A stretch of DNA of 64,000 nt from Streptomyces longisporoflavus (GCF_014649775.1 NZ_BMTR01000010.1:1-64000); one strand, 5' to 3'. Shown: positions 25,408-34,477, counted from the first letter of the stretch. Translations and numbers: made by a program. Notes: generated by a model from the sequence alone, not told the origin.

Positions 25408-28400
25408 ATGTCTACGCAGCCTGCCCTCACCCTCGACGCCCTCGCCCCCCGCCTGTCCGAGCTGTCGCTGCGCGACGAGCACCGGATCGGCCGCCGGCTC
25501 GAGGGTGCGCGCCGGATCCGCAAGCCCGAGGCCCGGGCCGCCGTCCTCGCCGAGATCGCGACGGACGTCGACAAGGCCGCGGCACGGATGGCCGAGCGGG
25601 GCAGCCGGCTGCCCAAGATCACGTATCCCGCAGAGCTGCCGGTCAGCCAGAAGAAGGACGACATCGCCGAGGCGATCCGCGACCACCAGGTCGTGATCGT
25701 CGCGGGCGAGACGGGCTCCGGAAAGACGACGCAGATCCCCAAGATCTGTATGGAGCTCGGCCGTGGCGTCCGGGGAATGATCGGGCACACCCAGCCCCGC
25801 CGTATCGCGGCCCGTACGGTCGCCGAGCGCGTGGCCGACGAGTTGGACACCCCGCTCGGCGAGGCCGTCGGCTGGAAGGTCCGCTTCACCGACCAGGTGG
25901 GCGCCGACACGTACGTGAAGCTGATGACGGACGGCATCCTGCTGGCCGAGATCCAGACGGACCGCGAGCTGCGCGCGTACGACACGATCATCATCGACGA
26001 GGCACACGAGCGGTCGCTCAACATCGACTTCCTGCTCGGCTATCTCGCCCAGCTGCTGCCCAGGCGCCCGGACCTGAAGGTCGTCATCACCTCGGCGACG
26101 ATCGACCCGGAGCGGTTCTCCCGGCACTTCGGGGAAGCCCCGATCGTCGAGGTCAGCGGCCGTACGTATCCGGTCGAGGTGCGTTATCGCCCGCTCCTCG
26201 AAGAGGACTCCGACGACAGCGACCGCGATCAGATCACCGCGATCACCGACGCCGTCGAGGAGCTCCAGGGCGAGGGCAAGGGCGACATCCTCGTCTTCCT
26301 CTCCGGAGAGCGCGAGATCCGGGACACGGCTGACGCGCTGAACAAGAAGAACTACAAGTTCACCGAGGTCCTTCCCCTCTACGCCCGCCTGTCGCACGCC
26401 GAGCAGCACCGCGTGTTCCAGCGGCCCGATGCAGGAACAGTCAGACGGATCGTTCTCGCGACGAACGTCGCCGAGACCTCCCTGACCGTGCCGGGCATCA
26501 AGTACGTCATCGACCCGGGCACGGCCCGCATCTCCCGCTACAGCCACCGTACGAAGGTGCAGCGGCTGCCCATCGAGGCGATCAGCCAGGCCAGCGCCAA
26601 CCAGCGCAAGGGCCGCTGCGGGCGTACGTCGGACGGCATCTGCATCCGCCTCTACTCCGAGGACGACTTCCTCTCCCGTCCCGAGTTCACGGACGCGGAG
26701 ATCCTGCGCACCAACCTCGCGTCGGTCATCCTCCAGATGACGGCGGCAGGACTCGGCGAGATCGAGAAGTTCCCCTTCATCGACCCGCCGGACCACCGCA
26801 ACATCCGCGACGGCGTCCAGCTCCTCCAGGAACTGGGCGCGCTCGACCCGACGCAGAAGGACCCGAAGAAACGCCTCACCGAGCAGGGCCGCAAGCTCAG
26901 CCAGCTCCCCGTCGACCCGCGCCTGGCCCGCATGGTCCTTGAGGCCGACAAGAACGGCTGCGTACGCGAGGTCATGGTGATCGCCGCCGCGCTTTCCATC
27001 CAGGACCCGCGCGAGCGCCCCGCCGAGAAACAGACGCAGGCGGACCAGCAGCACGCGCGCTTCAAGGACGAGACGTCCGACTTCCTGGCCTTCCTCAACC
27101 TGTGGCGGTACATCCGCGAGCAGCAGAAGGAGCGCGGCTCGTCCTCGTTCCGCCGGATGTGCAAGTCGGAGTACCTCAACTTCCTGCGGATCCGCGAGTG
27201 GCAGGACATCTATACGCAGCTGCGTACGGTGGCCAAGCAGCTGGGCATCCACGTCAACGAGGACGACGCTCCTGAGCAGCACGTCCACATCTCGCTCCTG
27301 TCCGGCCTGCTCTCCCACATCGGGATGAAGGACGTGAAGGAGTCGAAGGACAGCAAGGAGAAGGACCCGAAGCAGCGGGGCGGCGGGCGGAACGAATACA
27401 TCGGCGCCCGTAACGCCAAGTTCGCGGTCTTCCCCGGCTCGGCACTCTTCAAGAAGCCCCCGCGGTTCATCATGTCGGCCGAGCTGGTGGAGACGTCCCG
27501 CCTGTGGGCCCGCGTCAACGCGCGGATCGAGCCCGAGTGGGTCGAGCCGCTCGCACAGCATCTCGTGAAGCGCACGTACAGCGAGCCGCACTGGGAGAAG
27601 GACCAGGCCGCGGTGATGGCGGTCGAGAAGGTGACGCTGTACGGCGTCCCGATCGTCACCGACCGCAAGGTGAACTACGGCCGCATCGACCCCGAGGTCT
27701 CCCGCGACCTGTTCATCCGCAACGCCCTGGTCGAGGGCGACTGGCGTACGCACCACAAGTTCTTCGCCGCCAACCGCCGTCTGTTGACCGAGGTGGAGGA
27801 GCTTGAGCACCGCGCGAGGCGCCGCGACATCCTCGTCGACGACGAGACCCTTTTCGACTTCTACGACCAGCGGGTGCCCGCGGACGTGGTGTCCGGCGCG
27901 CACTTCGACTCCTGGTGGAAGAAGAAGCAGCGGGAAGAGCCCGAGCTGCTCGACTTCGAGCGGTCGATGCTCATCAACGAGCGCGCGGGCGACGTCTCGA
28001 AGGACGATTACCCCGATACGTGGCGTCAGGGGCCGCTCAAGTTCAAGGTGACGTACCAGTTCGAGCCGGGCGCGGACGCGGACGGCGTGACGGTGCACGT
28101 ACCGCTCCAGGTCCTGAACCAGGTCACGGCGGACGGCTTCGACTGGCAGATCCCGGGCCTGCGCGAGGAGGTCGTGATCGAGCTGATCCGCTCCCTGCCG
28201 AAACCGATCCGCCGGCATTACGTCCCCGCGCCCAACTACGCGAAGGCGTTCCTGGAGCGGGCGGTCCCCCTCCAGGAGCCGCTGCACGTGACGCTGGCGC
28301 GAGAGCTCCAGCGGATGGTCGGCGTCCCCGTCTCGCCGGACGACTTCGACCTCACCCGTGTACCGGACCACCTGAAGATCACCTTCCGGATCACCGACGA

Positions 28401-29406
28401 GCGGCGCAAGAAGCTCGCCGAGGACAAGGACCTGGAGGCGCTGAAGCTCCAACTTCGCCCGAAGGCCCGCAAGGCCCTCTCCCAGGCCGCCGCGGCGACC
28501 GCCGAACGGAGCGGGGGCGCGGCCGTCGAACGGTCCGGCCTCACGGACTGGTCCATCGGCACCCTCAGCCGCGTCTTCGAGACGCGCCGCGCGGGCCAGC
28601 CGGTGAAGGCGTACCCGGCGCTCGTGGACGACGGCGCCGAGGCAGGCACGGTCTCCGTACGTCTCTTCGACACCGAGGCCGAGCAGCAGCAGGCGATGTG
28701 GAAGGGCACGCGGCGGCTCATCCTGCGCAACATCCCGGTGAATCCGGCCAAGTTCGCCTCGGACAAGCTGACCAACGCCCAGAAGATCGCCCTGTCCGCG
28801 AACCCGCACGGCTCCATCCAGGCGCTCTTCGCGGACTGCGCGATGGCGGCGGCGGACAAGCTGATCGGTGACTTCGGCGGTCCCGCCTGGGACGAGGAGT
28901 CGTACCGCAAGCTGTACGAGAAGGTGCGCGCGGAGATCGTGGACACGACGGTCCGCACGGTGAGCCAGGTCCAGCAGGTCCTCGCCGCCTGGCAGGCCTG
29001 CGAGCGCCGCCTGAAGTCCACGAAGAGCCCGACGCTCCTGGCCAACCTGACGGACGTGCGGACGCAGTTGGACGCGCTCATCGGCCCCGGCTTCGTCACG
29101 GCCACGGGGATACGCCGCCTGGCGGACCTGATGCGCTACATGACGGCAGCGGACCGGCGCCTCCAGCAGATGCCGACGAACGTCCAGCGCGACACGTCAC
29201 GCATGGAGAAGGTCCACGAGATGCAGGACGAGTACGCCTGGCTCCTGGAGCAGCTCCCGCAGGGCCGGCCCGTGCCCGGGGAGGTCCTGGACATCCGCTG
29301 GATGCTGGAGGAGCTCCGGGTCAGCTACTTCGCGCACGCGCTGGGCACGGCGTACCCCGTATCGGACAAGCGGATCCTGAAGGCGATCGACGCCGCCGCG
29401 CCGTGA
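25408..29406 (+). CDS. hrpA: ATP-dependent RNA helicase HrpA
   Basis: 1332 aa, normal length for HrpA. The DEAH-box core is complete: Walker A GETGSGKTT at 100-108, DEAH at 197-200, SATID, and the motif VI region ASANQRKGRCGR. Helicase-associated and OB-fold domains follow (about 430-720), then the long C-terminal DUF3418 domain (about 760-1330). The enzyme unwinds RNA; in E. coli it rescues stalled ribosomes, where it splits collided ones. ATG 25408 gives the usual N-terminus; the reading frame stays open upstream but without start signals. It is divergent from the redox operon. Confidence 0.95.
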   Translation: MSTQPALTLDALAPRLSELSLRDEHRIGRRLEGARRIRKPEARAAVLAEIATDVDKAAARMAERGSRLPKITYPAELPVSQKKDDIAEAIRDHQVVIVAGETGSGKTTQIPKICMELGRGVRGMIGHTQPRRIAARTVAERVADELDTPLGEAVGWKVRFTDQVGADTYVKLMTDGILLAEIQTDRELRAYDTIIIDEAHERSLNIDFLLGYLAQLLPRRPDLKVVITSATIDPERFSRHFGEAPIVEVSGRTYPVEVRYRPLLEEDSDDSDRDQITAITDAVEELQGEGKGDILVFLSGEREIRDTADALNKKNYKFTEVLPLYARLSHAEQHRVFQRPDAGTVRRIVLATNVAETSLTVPGIKYVIDPGTARISRYSHRTKVQRLPIEAISQASANQRKGRCGRTSDGICIRLYSEDDFLSRPEFTDAEILRTNLASVILQMTAAGLGEIEKFPFIDPPDHRNIRDGVQLLQELGALDPTQKDPKKRLTEQGRKLSQLPVDPRLARMVLEADKNGCVREVMVIAAALSIQDPRERPAEKQTQADQQHARFKDETSDFLAFLNLWRYIREQQKERGSSSFRRMCKSEYLNFLRIREWQDIYTQLRTVAKQLGIHVNEDDAPEQHVHISLLSGLLSHIGMKDVKESKDSKEKDPKQRGGGRNEYIGARNAKFAVFPGSALFKKPPRFIMSAELVETSRLWARVNARIEPEWVEPLAQHLVKRTYSEPHWEKDQAAVMAVEKVTLYGVPIVTDRKVNYGRIDPEVSRDLFIRNALVEGDWRTHHKFFAANRRLLTEVEELEHRARRRDILVDDETLFDFYDQRVPADVVSGAHFDSWWKKKQREEPELLDFERSMLINERAGDVSKDDYPDTWRQGPLKFKVTYQFEPGADADGVTVHVPLQVLNQVTADGFDWQIPGLREEVVIELIRSLPKPIRRHYVPAPNYAKAFLERAVPLQEPLHVTLARELQRMVGVPVSPDDFDLTRVPDHLKITFRITDERRKKLAEDKDLEALKLQLRPKARKALSQAAAATAERSGGAAVERSGLTDWSIGTLSRVFETRRAGQPVKAYPALVDDGAEAGTVSVRLFDTEAEQQQAMWKGTRRLILRNIPVNPAKFASDKLTNAQKIALSANPHGSIQALFADCAMAAADKLIGDFGGPAWDEESYRKLYEKVRAEIVDTTVRTVSQVQQVLAAWQACERRLKSTKSPTLLANLTDVRTQLDALIGPGFVTATGIRRLADLMRYMTAADRRLQQMPTNVQRDTSRMEKVHEMQDEYAWLLEQLPQGRPVPGEVLDIRWMLEELRVSYFAHALGTAYPVSDKRILKAIDAAAP

Positions 29407-29428
29407 TCGTCCGGGCACCCTGGGTGAG

Positions 29429-29459
29429 TTCGACCGCCGGGCCTGCGCTGCTGTAGAGT
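29429..29459 (+). promoter_or_regulatory. Promoter of tRNA-Asp copy 2
   Basis: TTCGAC and TAGAGT with a 19-base spacer, 41 bases before the tRNA. Confidence 0.5.
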
Positions 29460-29500
29460 CCTGTCTCGCAGCGCAACGCAGTAATCAGCGCCGCAAGCAA

Positions 29501-29575
29501 GGTCCTGTGGAGCAGTTTGGAGTGCTCGCCACCCTGTCAAGGTGGAGGCCGCGGGTTCAAATCCCGTCAGGACCG
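29501..29575 (+). tRNA. tRNA-Asp (GUC), copy 2
   Basis: Identical over all 75 bases to the copy at 21868. Its last 20 or so bases recur three times downstream as part of a 127-bp tandem array. Confidence 0.96.
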
Positions 29576-30000
29576 CAGTAGAAGAGGGGCCGCACCGGCT
29601 GAGGTGCGGCCCTTCTTGCGTTCCTGGGCGCCTCTCACCGGCCCCCGGAGGCCGCGCCCGCGGCGGAGCCGCAATCAGACACAGCAAATCCCGTCAGGAC
29701 CGCAGCACAAGAAGGACCGCACCGGCTCACCTGCGACCCTTCTCGCGTTCCCCGACGCCCCTCACCGGCCCCCGCAGGCCGCGCCCGCGGCGGAGCCGCA
29801 ATCAGACACAGCAAATCCCGTCAGGACCGCAGCACAAGAAGGACCGCACCGGCTCACCTGCGGCCCTTCTCGCGTTCCCCGCCGCCCCTCACCGGCCCCC
29901 GCAGGCCGCGCCCGCGGCGGAGCCGCAATCAGACACAGCAAATCCCGTCAGGACCGCAGCACAAGAAGGACCGCACCGGCTCACCTGCGGCCCCTCTCGC
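29558..30000 (+). repeat. 127-bp tandem array starting in the tRNA-Asp 3' end
   Basis: The string CCGTCAGGAC of the T-arm and acceptor recurs at 29564, 29691, 29818 and 29945, exactly 127 bases apart each time. Each unit contains the tRNA 3' end, a terminator-like hairpin with GACCGCACCGG/CTGCGGCCC, and a GC-rich segment ending GCGGCGGAGCCGCAATC. The first unit differs most; units 2 and 3 differ at very few positions; unit 4 is partial. No coding capacity is conserved. Confidence 0.9.
29586..29618 (+). terminator. Terminator of tRNA-Asp copy 2
   Basis: GGGCCGCACC and GGTGCGGCCC with a 6-base loop, followed by TTCTT. The later repeat units carry imperfect versions of this hairpin. Confidence 0.8.
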
Positions 30001-30142
30001 CTTCCCCACCAGCAAGACCCGGCCCCGCCCGCAAGACCGCTCCGCCCGTACTCCCCGCCCCGCATCTTGACTGCGTCACATTCCGCCGGTACCCCGGACA
30101 GCAGGGGTGTGGGGCGGGGACGGGGTCCTTCTGGAGGTGGCT

Positions 30143-30364
30143 ATGACGGCTTCGGCGGCGTCCGCACGGCATGAGACTCGCGCTCTCCTGCGTGCCCACC
30201 TCTCCGCGGCGACGAGCTACCGCCATCTGACCCGGCACTGCCCGATCTGCCACCGCCTGGAGCGCTTGGCCCTGGAGACCTCTCCTGACGCCCAGGGCGG
30301 CCGTGAGGGCGGCCGTGAGGGCGACCCGGAGGTGGGCGAGGACGAAAGTCCCCCTGACGCATGA
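30143..30364 (+). CDS. Small CPIC protein (DUF6274-like)
   Basis: 73 aa. GGAGGT lies 5 bases before the ATG, and coding bias is strong. The N-terminal half is a helical, His/Arg-rich segment with the conserved core HLTRHCPICHRLERLA; the CPIC-H grouping (with further His residues) could bind a metal. The C-terminal third is acidic with a GGREGGREG repeat. I recall a small conserved Streptomyces family next to bldC (possibly DUF6274), but the number needs checking. It is convergent with bldC. Function unknown. Confidence 0.75.
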   Translation: MTASAASARHETRALLRAHLSAATSYRHLTRHCPICHRLERLALETSPDAQGGREGGREGDPEVGEDESPPDA

Positions 30365-30956
30365 CCAAAGCCGACCCGTGGCCCACCCCGGGGGTGGCAG
30401 GGTGAGGGGTAGGCCCTCGGGGTGGCTCCGGGGCGCGGGGGCCAACTCCCCGGCGTAGTCCGGAATCTCCACTAACTCAGAGACATCGCGGACAACAAGG
30501 TTCACGGCATGTGACGGGTGTCACCGAACTTCTTTTGGAAACCCCGGAACTTACACCCGGCTTACAACCAGTCAATTTAATATGTGCAATTGCACCACCC
30601 CGAAGGCTTCCCGCACGGCGCCCGCCCCGACGCCACAAGGCCGGCGCGAAGGCGGCCCCGCGACCCCCCTCCGGGACGGCGACAGCACCCCTCAGAGACC
30701 AACAAGCCCGCTCACAGCGGCACTCACCAGCACTCATCCGCGGGCGCACCCCGGCACACCAGGGCACACAAAAAAGATCGCGCTGGACCCGGCGGAGTCC
30801 AGCGCGATCTCGAACGACTCACCCATGAGGCTCAGGCGTGGGACCCGTTGGGGCGGGACCCGCGTCGCATGTAGCTAAAAATCGGACGTTGCGGCCGGAT
30901 TGGGGGACCCAGCAGCGGTCGTACGTTTCGTCCGGGTACTGCGGTAATGCGGTACT
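30365..30956. other. 592-bp convergent spacer between the CPIC gene and bldC
   Basis: No gene is convincing here. Open frames on both strands have poor codon bias and no ribosome binding site. Visible items: an AT-rich patch at 30570-30600 with the perfect palindrome GTGCAATTGCAC (30584-30595) and, at 30774-30812, a textbook terminator for the minus strand. Confidence 0.6.
30774..30812 (-). terminator. Rho-independent terminator, minus strand
   Basis: GATCGCGCTGGAC and its complement with a 7-base loop, followed on the minus strand by TTTTTT. It lies about 145 bases beyond the bldC stop codon and probably ends the bldC transcript, giving it a long 3' untranslated tail. Confidence 0.88.
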
Positions 30957-31163
30957 TCAGGCCTCGCTGCGCTGCTGCGGGATACCCGCGAGCAGTGCGC
31001 GGACCTCAGCCTCGCGGTAACGGCGATGGCCGCCGAGCGTGCGAATCGACGTGAGCTTGCCAGCCTTGGCCCAACGCGTCACCGTCTTGGGGTCGACGCG
31101 GAACATCGTGGCAACCTCAGCCGGGGTCAGCAGCGGCTCGGCATCAGGGGTGCGAGCGGTCAT
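30957..31163 (-). CDS. bldC: Developmental regulator BldC
   Basis: 68 aa, a minimal MerR-type winged helix without effector domain. The core LLTPAEVATMFRVDPKTVTRWAKAGKL (about 11-37) is the HTH and IRTLGGHRRYREAEVRALL the wing and following helix. BldC binds AT-rich direct repeats cooperatively as head-to-tail oligomers and holds back sporulation genes during vegetative growth; mutants bypass or lose normal aerial development. The ATG follows a perfect AGGAGG. A small hairpin lies just upstream of that site, and a cluster of operator-like repeats lies about 230 bases upstream. Confidence 0.97.
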   Translation of the reverse strand: MTARTPDAEPLLTPAEVATMFRVDPKTVTRWAKAGKLTSIRTLGGHRRYREAEVRALLAGIPQQRSEA

Positions 31164-31688
31164 GAGCGGCCTCCTCGGAGAACCGAACCTTCTCGGTTCA
31201 TTCCTCTAAATTCTGCACCTTGACCCGCGTTGCCCGAAATGGCGGACGCGAGTCGAGTCGGTTATAGGACGAACGGCTTGTCCTCGGCACTACAACTACA
31301 CCATCCGTCCAGCCACGTCGGCCAAACCGATGGAATTGCCCTCCCAGGTGTCTATCAGCGACGGAAGCCGATGGACCATGCCATAGCGGACAGTCACGCC
31401 ACAGTGACGATCAGTCACAGAGCGATCAGGAGTCAACAGACCCCCCATTAGCGTGCAATGCTGAGTATTCCGCCCAGACATGGACGGATGGAGCCCTCCC
31501 CGGACTCCTTGTCCTATTTTGGCACGAGGGTGGGTGATGGGCGCAAGGGCGCAGTAAGTGCGGTCCGTCACGCTTGACACAAAAGCCCGGATCGGGACCA
31601 ACGTCCCGTGTAGGCGTCGCGTATGGATGACGGGACGACCTGCGGGACGACGGCCTACGCGATCACGCGCGAACGGCCCGGCTGACGC
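31164..31688 (-). promoter_or_regulatory. bldC upstream region
   Basis: 525 bases between the unknown gene and bldC. From bldC outward: a hairpin GAACCGA/TCGGTTC (31180-31199) next to the ribosome binding site; a cluster of CAGTCAC/CAGTGAC heptamers at 31391-31418; and a candidate minus-strand promoter TTGACT-17-TGATCG overlapping 31400-31440. The long spacing suggests several inputs to bldC. Confidence 0.5.
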
Positions 31689-32585
31689 TCAGTTCGAGAA
31701 CTGACGGTCCCGGACCGCCTTCCATCGCTCCATGAGCCTTGCATACGCCTCGCCGGCCCCCTCGCCGTCGCCGTTGCGCAGCGCCTCGATTCCTTCCGCG
31801 ACATCCGCCGCCGAGTGGTCCTCGTCGAGCCGGTCCTCGGACAGGGCGTGCACGAGCCCGCCGTAGTCGAGCTCGACCAGCGAGCGCGGATGGAACTCCT
31901 CCAGCCACCGGCCCACGTCCATGAGCCCGTCGACGAGCGGACCCTCCTCGATCGTGTCCCGCAGCGTCCTGAGCCCGCGGGCCACCCGGCGCCGCGCCTG
32001 CACCATCGGCGTGCGGTAGCGCAGGACGGGCGCGCAGGCCACATCCTCGCCCGCCCCGCCTGCCCCGCTCGCCCCTCCTTCTTCGCGCCCCTTGTCGTAC
32101 CCCTTCTCGAACTGACGCTCCTCGTCCGCGACGAGCACGAACCAGTTCAGCGGCACCTGCCACGTAGACGTACGGATCCAGGGGCGCGCGTCGGGGTTCC
32201 TGGCGAGCCACTGCTCGTAGTCCGCGGCCGTCTGGCGGCGCACCACCGGCGGCAGGACCGCGTCGAGGACCGGCGTCGGCAGTTGCTCCGGCAGCTCCCC
32301 CAGGGCCTGCCAGCCGCGCAGCCGGGTGCGCCAGGGGCAGACGCACACCACCCCGTCGGCCTCCACCACGAACGCGTCGCTGCTCTCGTGCACCGGCACG
32401 GGCACCGGCGGCGTGGGCAGCAAGTCGGCGAGGGAGCGGCGGAGTTCGTCCTGGTACGAGGGACGGTCGGCGCGACGCGCGTAGCGCGCCCAGTGGCCGC
32501 GCTCGGGTTCCGGGAAGGCGGCGAGCGGCTCATAAACGCGCAAGTAGGACGCGTACGGGACAACCAGTGAAGACACCTTGGGCAC
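31689..32585 (-). CDS. Conserved hypothetical protein
   Basis: 298 aa, not recognised. Soluble, no signal peptide, no membrane segment. The N-terminus (SSLVVPYASYLRVYEPLAAF) and the central Trp/Pro-rich stretch (WRTRLRGWQALGELPEQLP, WIRTSTWQVPLNWFVLV) look conserved and structured; the C-terminal 110 residues are helical and acidic with one Gly-rich loop. The GTG at 32585 follows GGGAGGG at good spacing. Codon use is typical of the region. It is divergent from vdh, and bldC lies downstream on the same strand after 525 bases. No function can be proposed. Confidence 0.8.
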   Translation of the reverse strand: MPKVSSLVVPYASYLRVYEPLAAFPEPERGHWARYARRADRPSYQDELRRSLADLLPTPPVPVPVHESSDAFVVEADGVVCVCPWRTRLRGWQALGELPEQLPTPVLDAVLPPVVRRQTAADYEQWLARNPDARPWIRTSTWQVPLNWFVLVADEERQFEKGYDKGREEGGASGAGGAGEDVACAPVLRYRTPMVQARRRVARGLRTLRDTIEEGPLVDGLMDVGRWLEEFHPRSLVELDYGGLVHALSEDRLDEDHSAADVAEGIEALRNGDGEGAGEAYARLMERWKAVRDRQFSN

Positions 32586-32793
32586 GGCTGCTCCCTCCCC
32601 CGCACACCGGCTGGAAAACACTGCAAATCGTGCCATGGCCGAACTCCATCGTGCTTCCAGCGCGACAGGAGAGGGTGATCCTCGGCACTGCGCGGCCACC
32701 GGGTTCTCTCAGGCTCTAGTCTCATGCCCAACGGGCCCCGCCACCCGCACGGGCGCCCGTCCGACCGCCGCCACTTGACCGGGAGTCACCACC

Positions 32794-33876
32794 GTGACCG
32801 AAGCAGACAACGGCGTCCTGCACACCCTGTTCCACTCGGACCAGGGGGGCCATGAGCAAGTAGTGCTCTGCCAGGACCGTGCCAGCGGCCTCAAGGCCGT
32901 CATCGCCATCCACTCCACCGCCCTGGGCCCGGCCCTCGGCGGCACCCGCTTCTATCCGTACGCGAGCGAGGAAGCCGCCGTCGCGGACGCGCTGAACCTC
33001 GCGCGCGGGATGTCGTACAAGAACGCCATGGCCGGTCTCGACCACGGCGGCGGCAAGGCCGTGATCATCGGCGACCCGGAGCAGATCAAGAGCGATGAGC
33101 TGCTCCTCGCCTACGGGCGCTTCGTGGCCTCCCTGAGCGGTCGCTACGTGACGGCGTGCGACGTCGGTACGTACGTCGCGGACATGGACGTCGTCGCGCG
33201 CGAGTGCCGCTGGACGACGGGCCGTTCCCCCGAGAACGGCGGCGCGGGCGACTCCTCCGTACTCACCGCCTTCGGCGTCTACCAGGGCATGCGCGCCTCG
33301 GCCGACCACCTGTGGGGCGACCCCTCGCTGCGCGGCCGCAAGGTCGGCATCGCGGGCGTCGGCAAGGTCGGCCACCACCTGGTGGAGCACCTCCTGGCGG
33401 ACGGCGCCGAGGTCGTGATCACCGATGTGCGCGAGGAGTCCGTGCGCCGCATCACCCACAAGCACCCCTCCGTGACGGCCGTCGCCGACACCGAGGCGCT
33501 GATCCGGGTCGAGGGCCTCGACGTGTACGCCCCCTGCGCGCTGGGCGGCGCCCTGAACGACGAGTCCGTGCCGGTGCTCACCGCGAAGGTGGTCTGCGGC
33601 GCCGCCAACAACCAGCTCGCCCACCCGGGTGTGGAGAAGGACCTCGCCGACCGCGGGATCCTCTACGCGCCCGACTATGTGGTGAACGCGGGCGGCGTGA
33701 TCCAGGTCGCCGACGAGCTGCACGGCTTCGACTTCGACCGGTGCAAGGCGAAGGCGTCAAAGATCTTCGACACCACTCTTGCCATATTCGCTCGCGCAAA
33801 GGCAGACGGCATTCCGCCGGCCGCCGCAGCCGACAGGATCGCCGAGCAGCGGATGGCGGAGGCCCGCCGCCCCTGA
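32794..33876 (+). CDS. vdh: Valine (branched-chain amino acid) dehydrogenase
   Basis: 360 aa NAD-dependent Glu/Leu/Phe/Val dehydrogenase. The substrate-binding block GLDHGGGKAVI carries the conserved Lys (near residue 91), and the Rossmann motif GVGKVGHHL is near 189-197. It deaminates valine to 2-oxoisovalerate, feeding branched-chain starter units for fatty acids and polyketides. The GTG start has GGGAG upstream. Length and sequence match the Streptomyces Vdh family very closely. A hairpin follows the stop codon. The gene is monocistronic. Confidence 0.95.
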   Translation: MTEADNGVLHTLFHSDQGGHEQVVLCQDRASGLKAVIAIHSTALGPALGGTRFYPYASEEAAVADALNLARGMSYKNAMAGLDHGGGKAVIIGDPEQIKSDELLLAYGRFVASLSGRYVTACDVGTYVADMDVVARECRWTTGRSPENGGAGDSSVLTAFGVYQGMRASADHLWGDPSLRGRKVGIAGVGKVGHHLVEHLLADGAEVVITDVREESVRRITHKHPSVTAVADTEALIRVEGLDVYAPCALGGALNDESVPVLTAKVVCGAANNQLAHPGVEKDLADRGILYAPDYVVNAGGVIQVADELHGFDFDRCKAKASKIFDTTLAIFARAKADGIPPAAAADRIAEQRMAEARRP

Positions 33877-33901
33877 TTCCGCGAGTGCCTTCGGAGGGCC
33901 C

Positions 33902-33945
33902 CGCCGACGTGCGCGAGAGACAAGACTCACCCCCGTCGGCGGGTC
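33902..33945 (+). terminator. Hairpin after vdh
   Basis: CCCGCCGAC and GTCGGCGGG arms separated by a 26-base loop, just past the vdh stop codon. A weak but likely terminator. Confidence 0.55.
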
Positions 33946-34166
33946 GCCCGGCAAGAAGAGGTTAAAATCGCAGTTGACCAGCGAGGACAGGGCTCCTCGC
34001 GGGTTCTGCGCCGAGGCGCGTCCTGCGGGCGACGTACCGTATGGCCGCAGGAGCAGGTACCGTGGAAGCCCTACGGACCGGCCTCTCCACGGAGAGCCCG
34101 TTCCTGATCATGAACGCGTGTCAAGACTCTGGGGTCACCAAGCCCCATATCCGAGGGGGTCGAGCC

Positions 34167-34421
34167 ATGGGGCGCGGCCGGGCAAAGGCCAAGCAGACGA
34201 AGGTCGCCCGCCAGCTGAAGTACAGCAGCGGCGGGACTGACCTGTCGCGTCTGGCCAATGAGCTGGGCGCTTCGACTTCGCAACAGCCGCCGAATGGCGA
34301 GCCGTTCGAAGACGACGACGAGGAAGACGACCCGTACGCCCAGTACGCGGATCTGTATAACGACGACGAAGACGAGGACTCCGACGAGTCCGGCCCTTCG
34401 CCGCAGCGCCGCGGCGCTTGA
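34167..34421 (+). CDS. DUF3073 domain protein
   Basis: 84 aa. The N-terminal 30 residues (MGRGRAKAKQTKVARQLKY) are strongly basic and invariant in the actinobacterial DUF3073 family; the rest is highly acidic (DDDEEDDPYAQYADLYNDDEDED). No structure or function is established. GAGGGGG precedes the ATG. It stands convergent to purM across a terminator. The basic-then-acidic layout would fit a nucleic-acid or ribosome-associated protein, but this is a guess. Confidence 0.9.
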   Translation: MGRGRAKAKQTKVARQLKYSSGGTDLSRLANELGASTSQQPPNGEPFEDDDEEDDPYAQYADLYNDDEDEDSDESGPSPQRRGA

Positions 34422-34477
34422 CCTCGTTGCATTCGCAGCACTTGCAGCATTCGCAGTTCTCGTAGCAACTGCACTTC

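Noticed and set aside
24958..28809. A 1283-codon open frame antisense to hrpA
   Set aside because: It mirrors hrpA in the opposite strand, a normal effect of GC-rich codons. Only its last 122 codons (24958-25323) extend beyond hrpA and encode a plausible secreted protein, which is annotated by itself.
29558..30000. CRISPR array
   Set aside because: The unit is 127 bp and directly tandem without unique spacers, and no cas genes are near.
30511..30878. Overlapping open frames in the CPIC-bldC spacer
   Set aside because: Three frames are open on both strands at once, none has a ribosome binding site or coherent codon bias, and a terminator cuts through them.
30822..30956. In-frame extension of BldC beyond its TGA (STALPQYPDETYDRCWVPQ... 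to a second TGA)
   Set aside because: About 45 codons are open, but it has two TTA codons and low third-position GC, no start codon, and BldC length without it is the established 68 residues. Stop-codon read-through is therefore unlikely.
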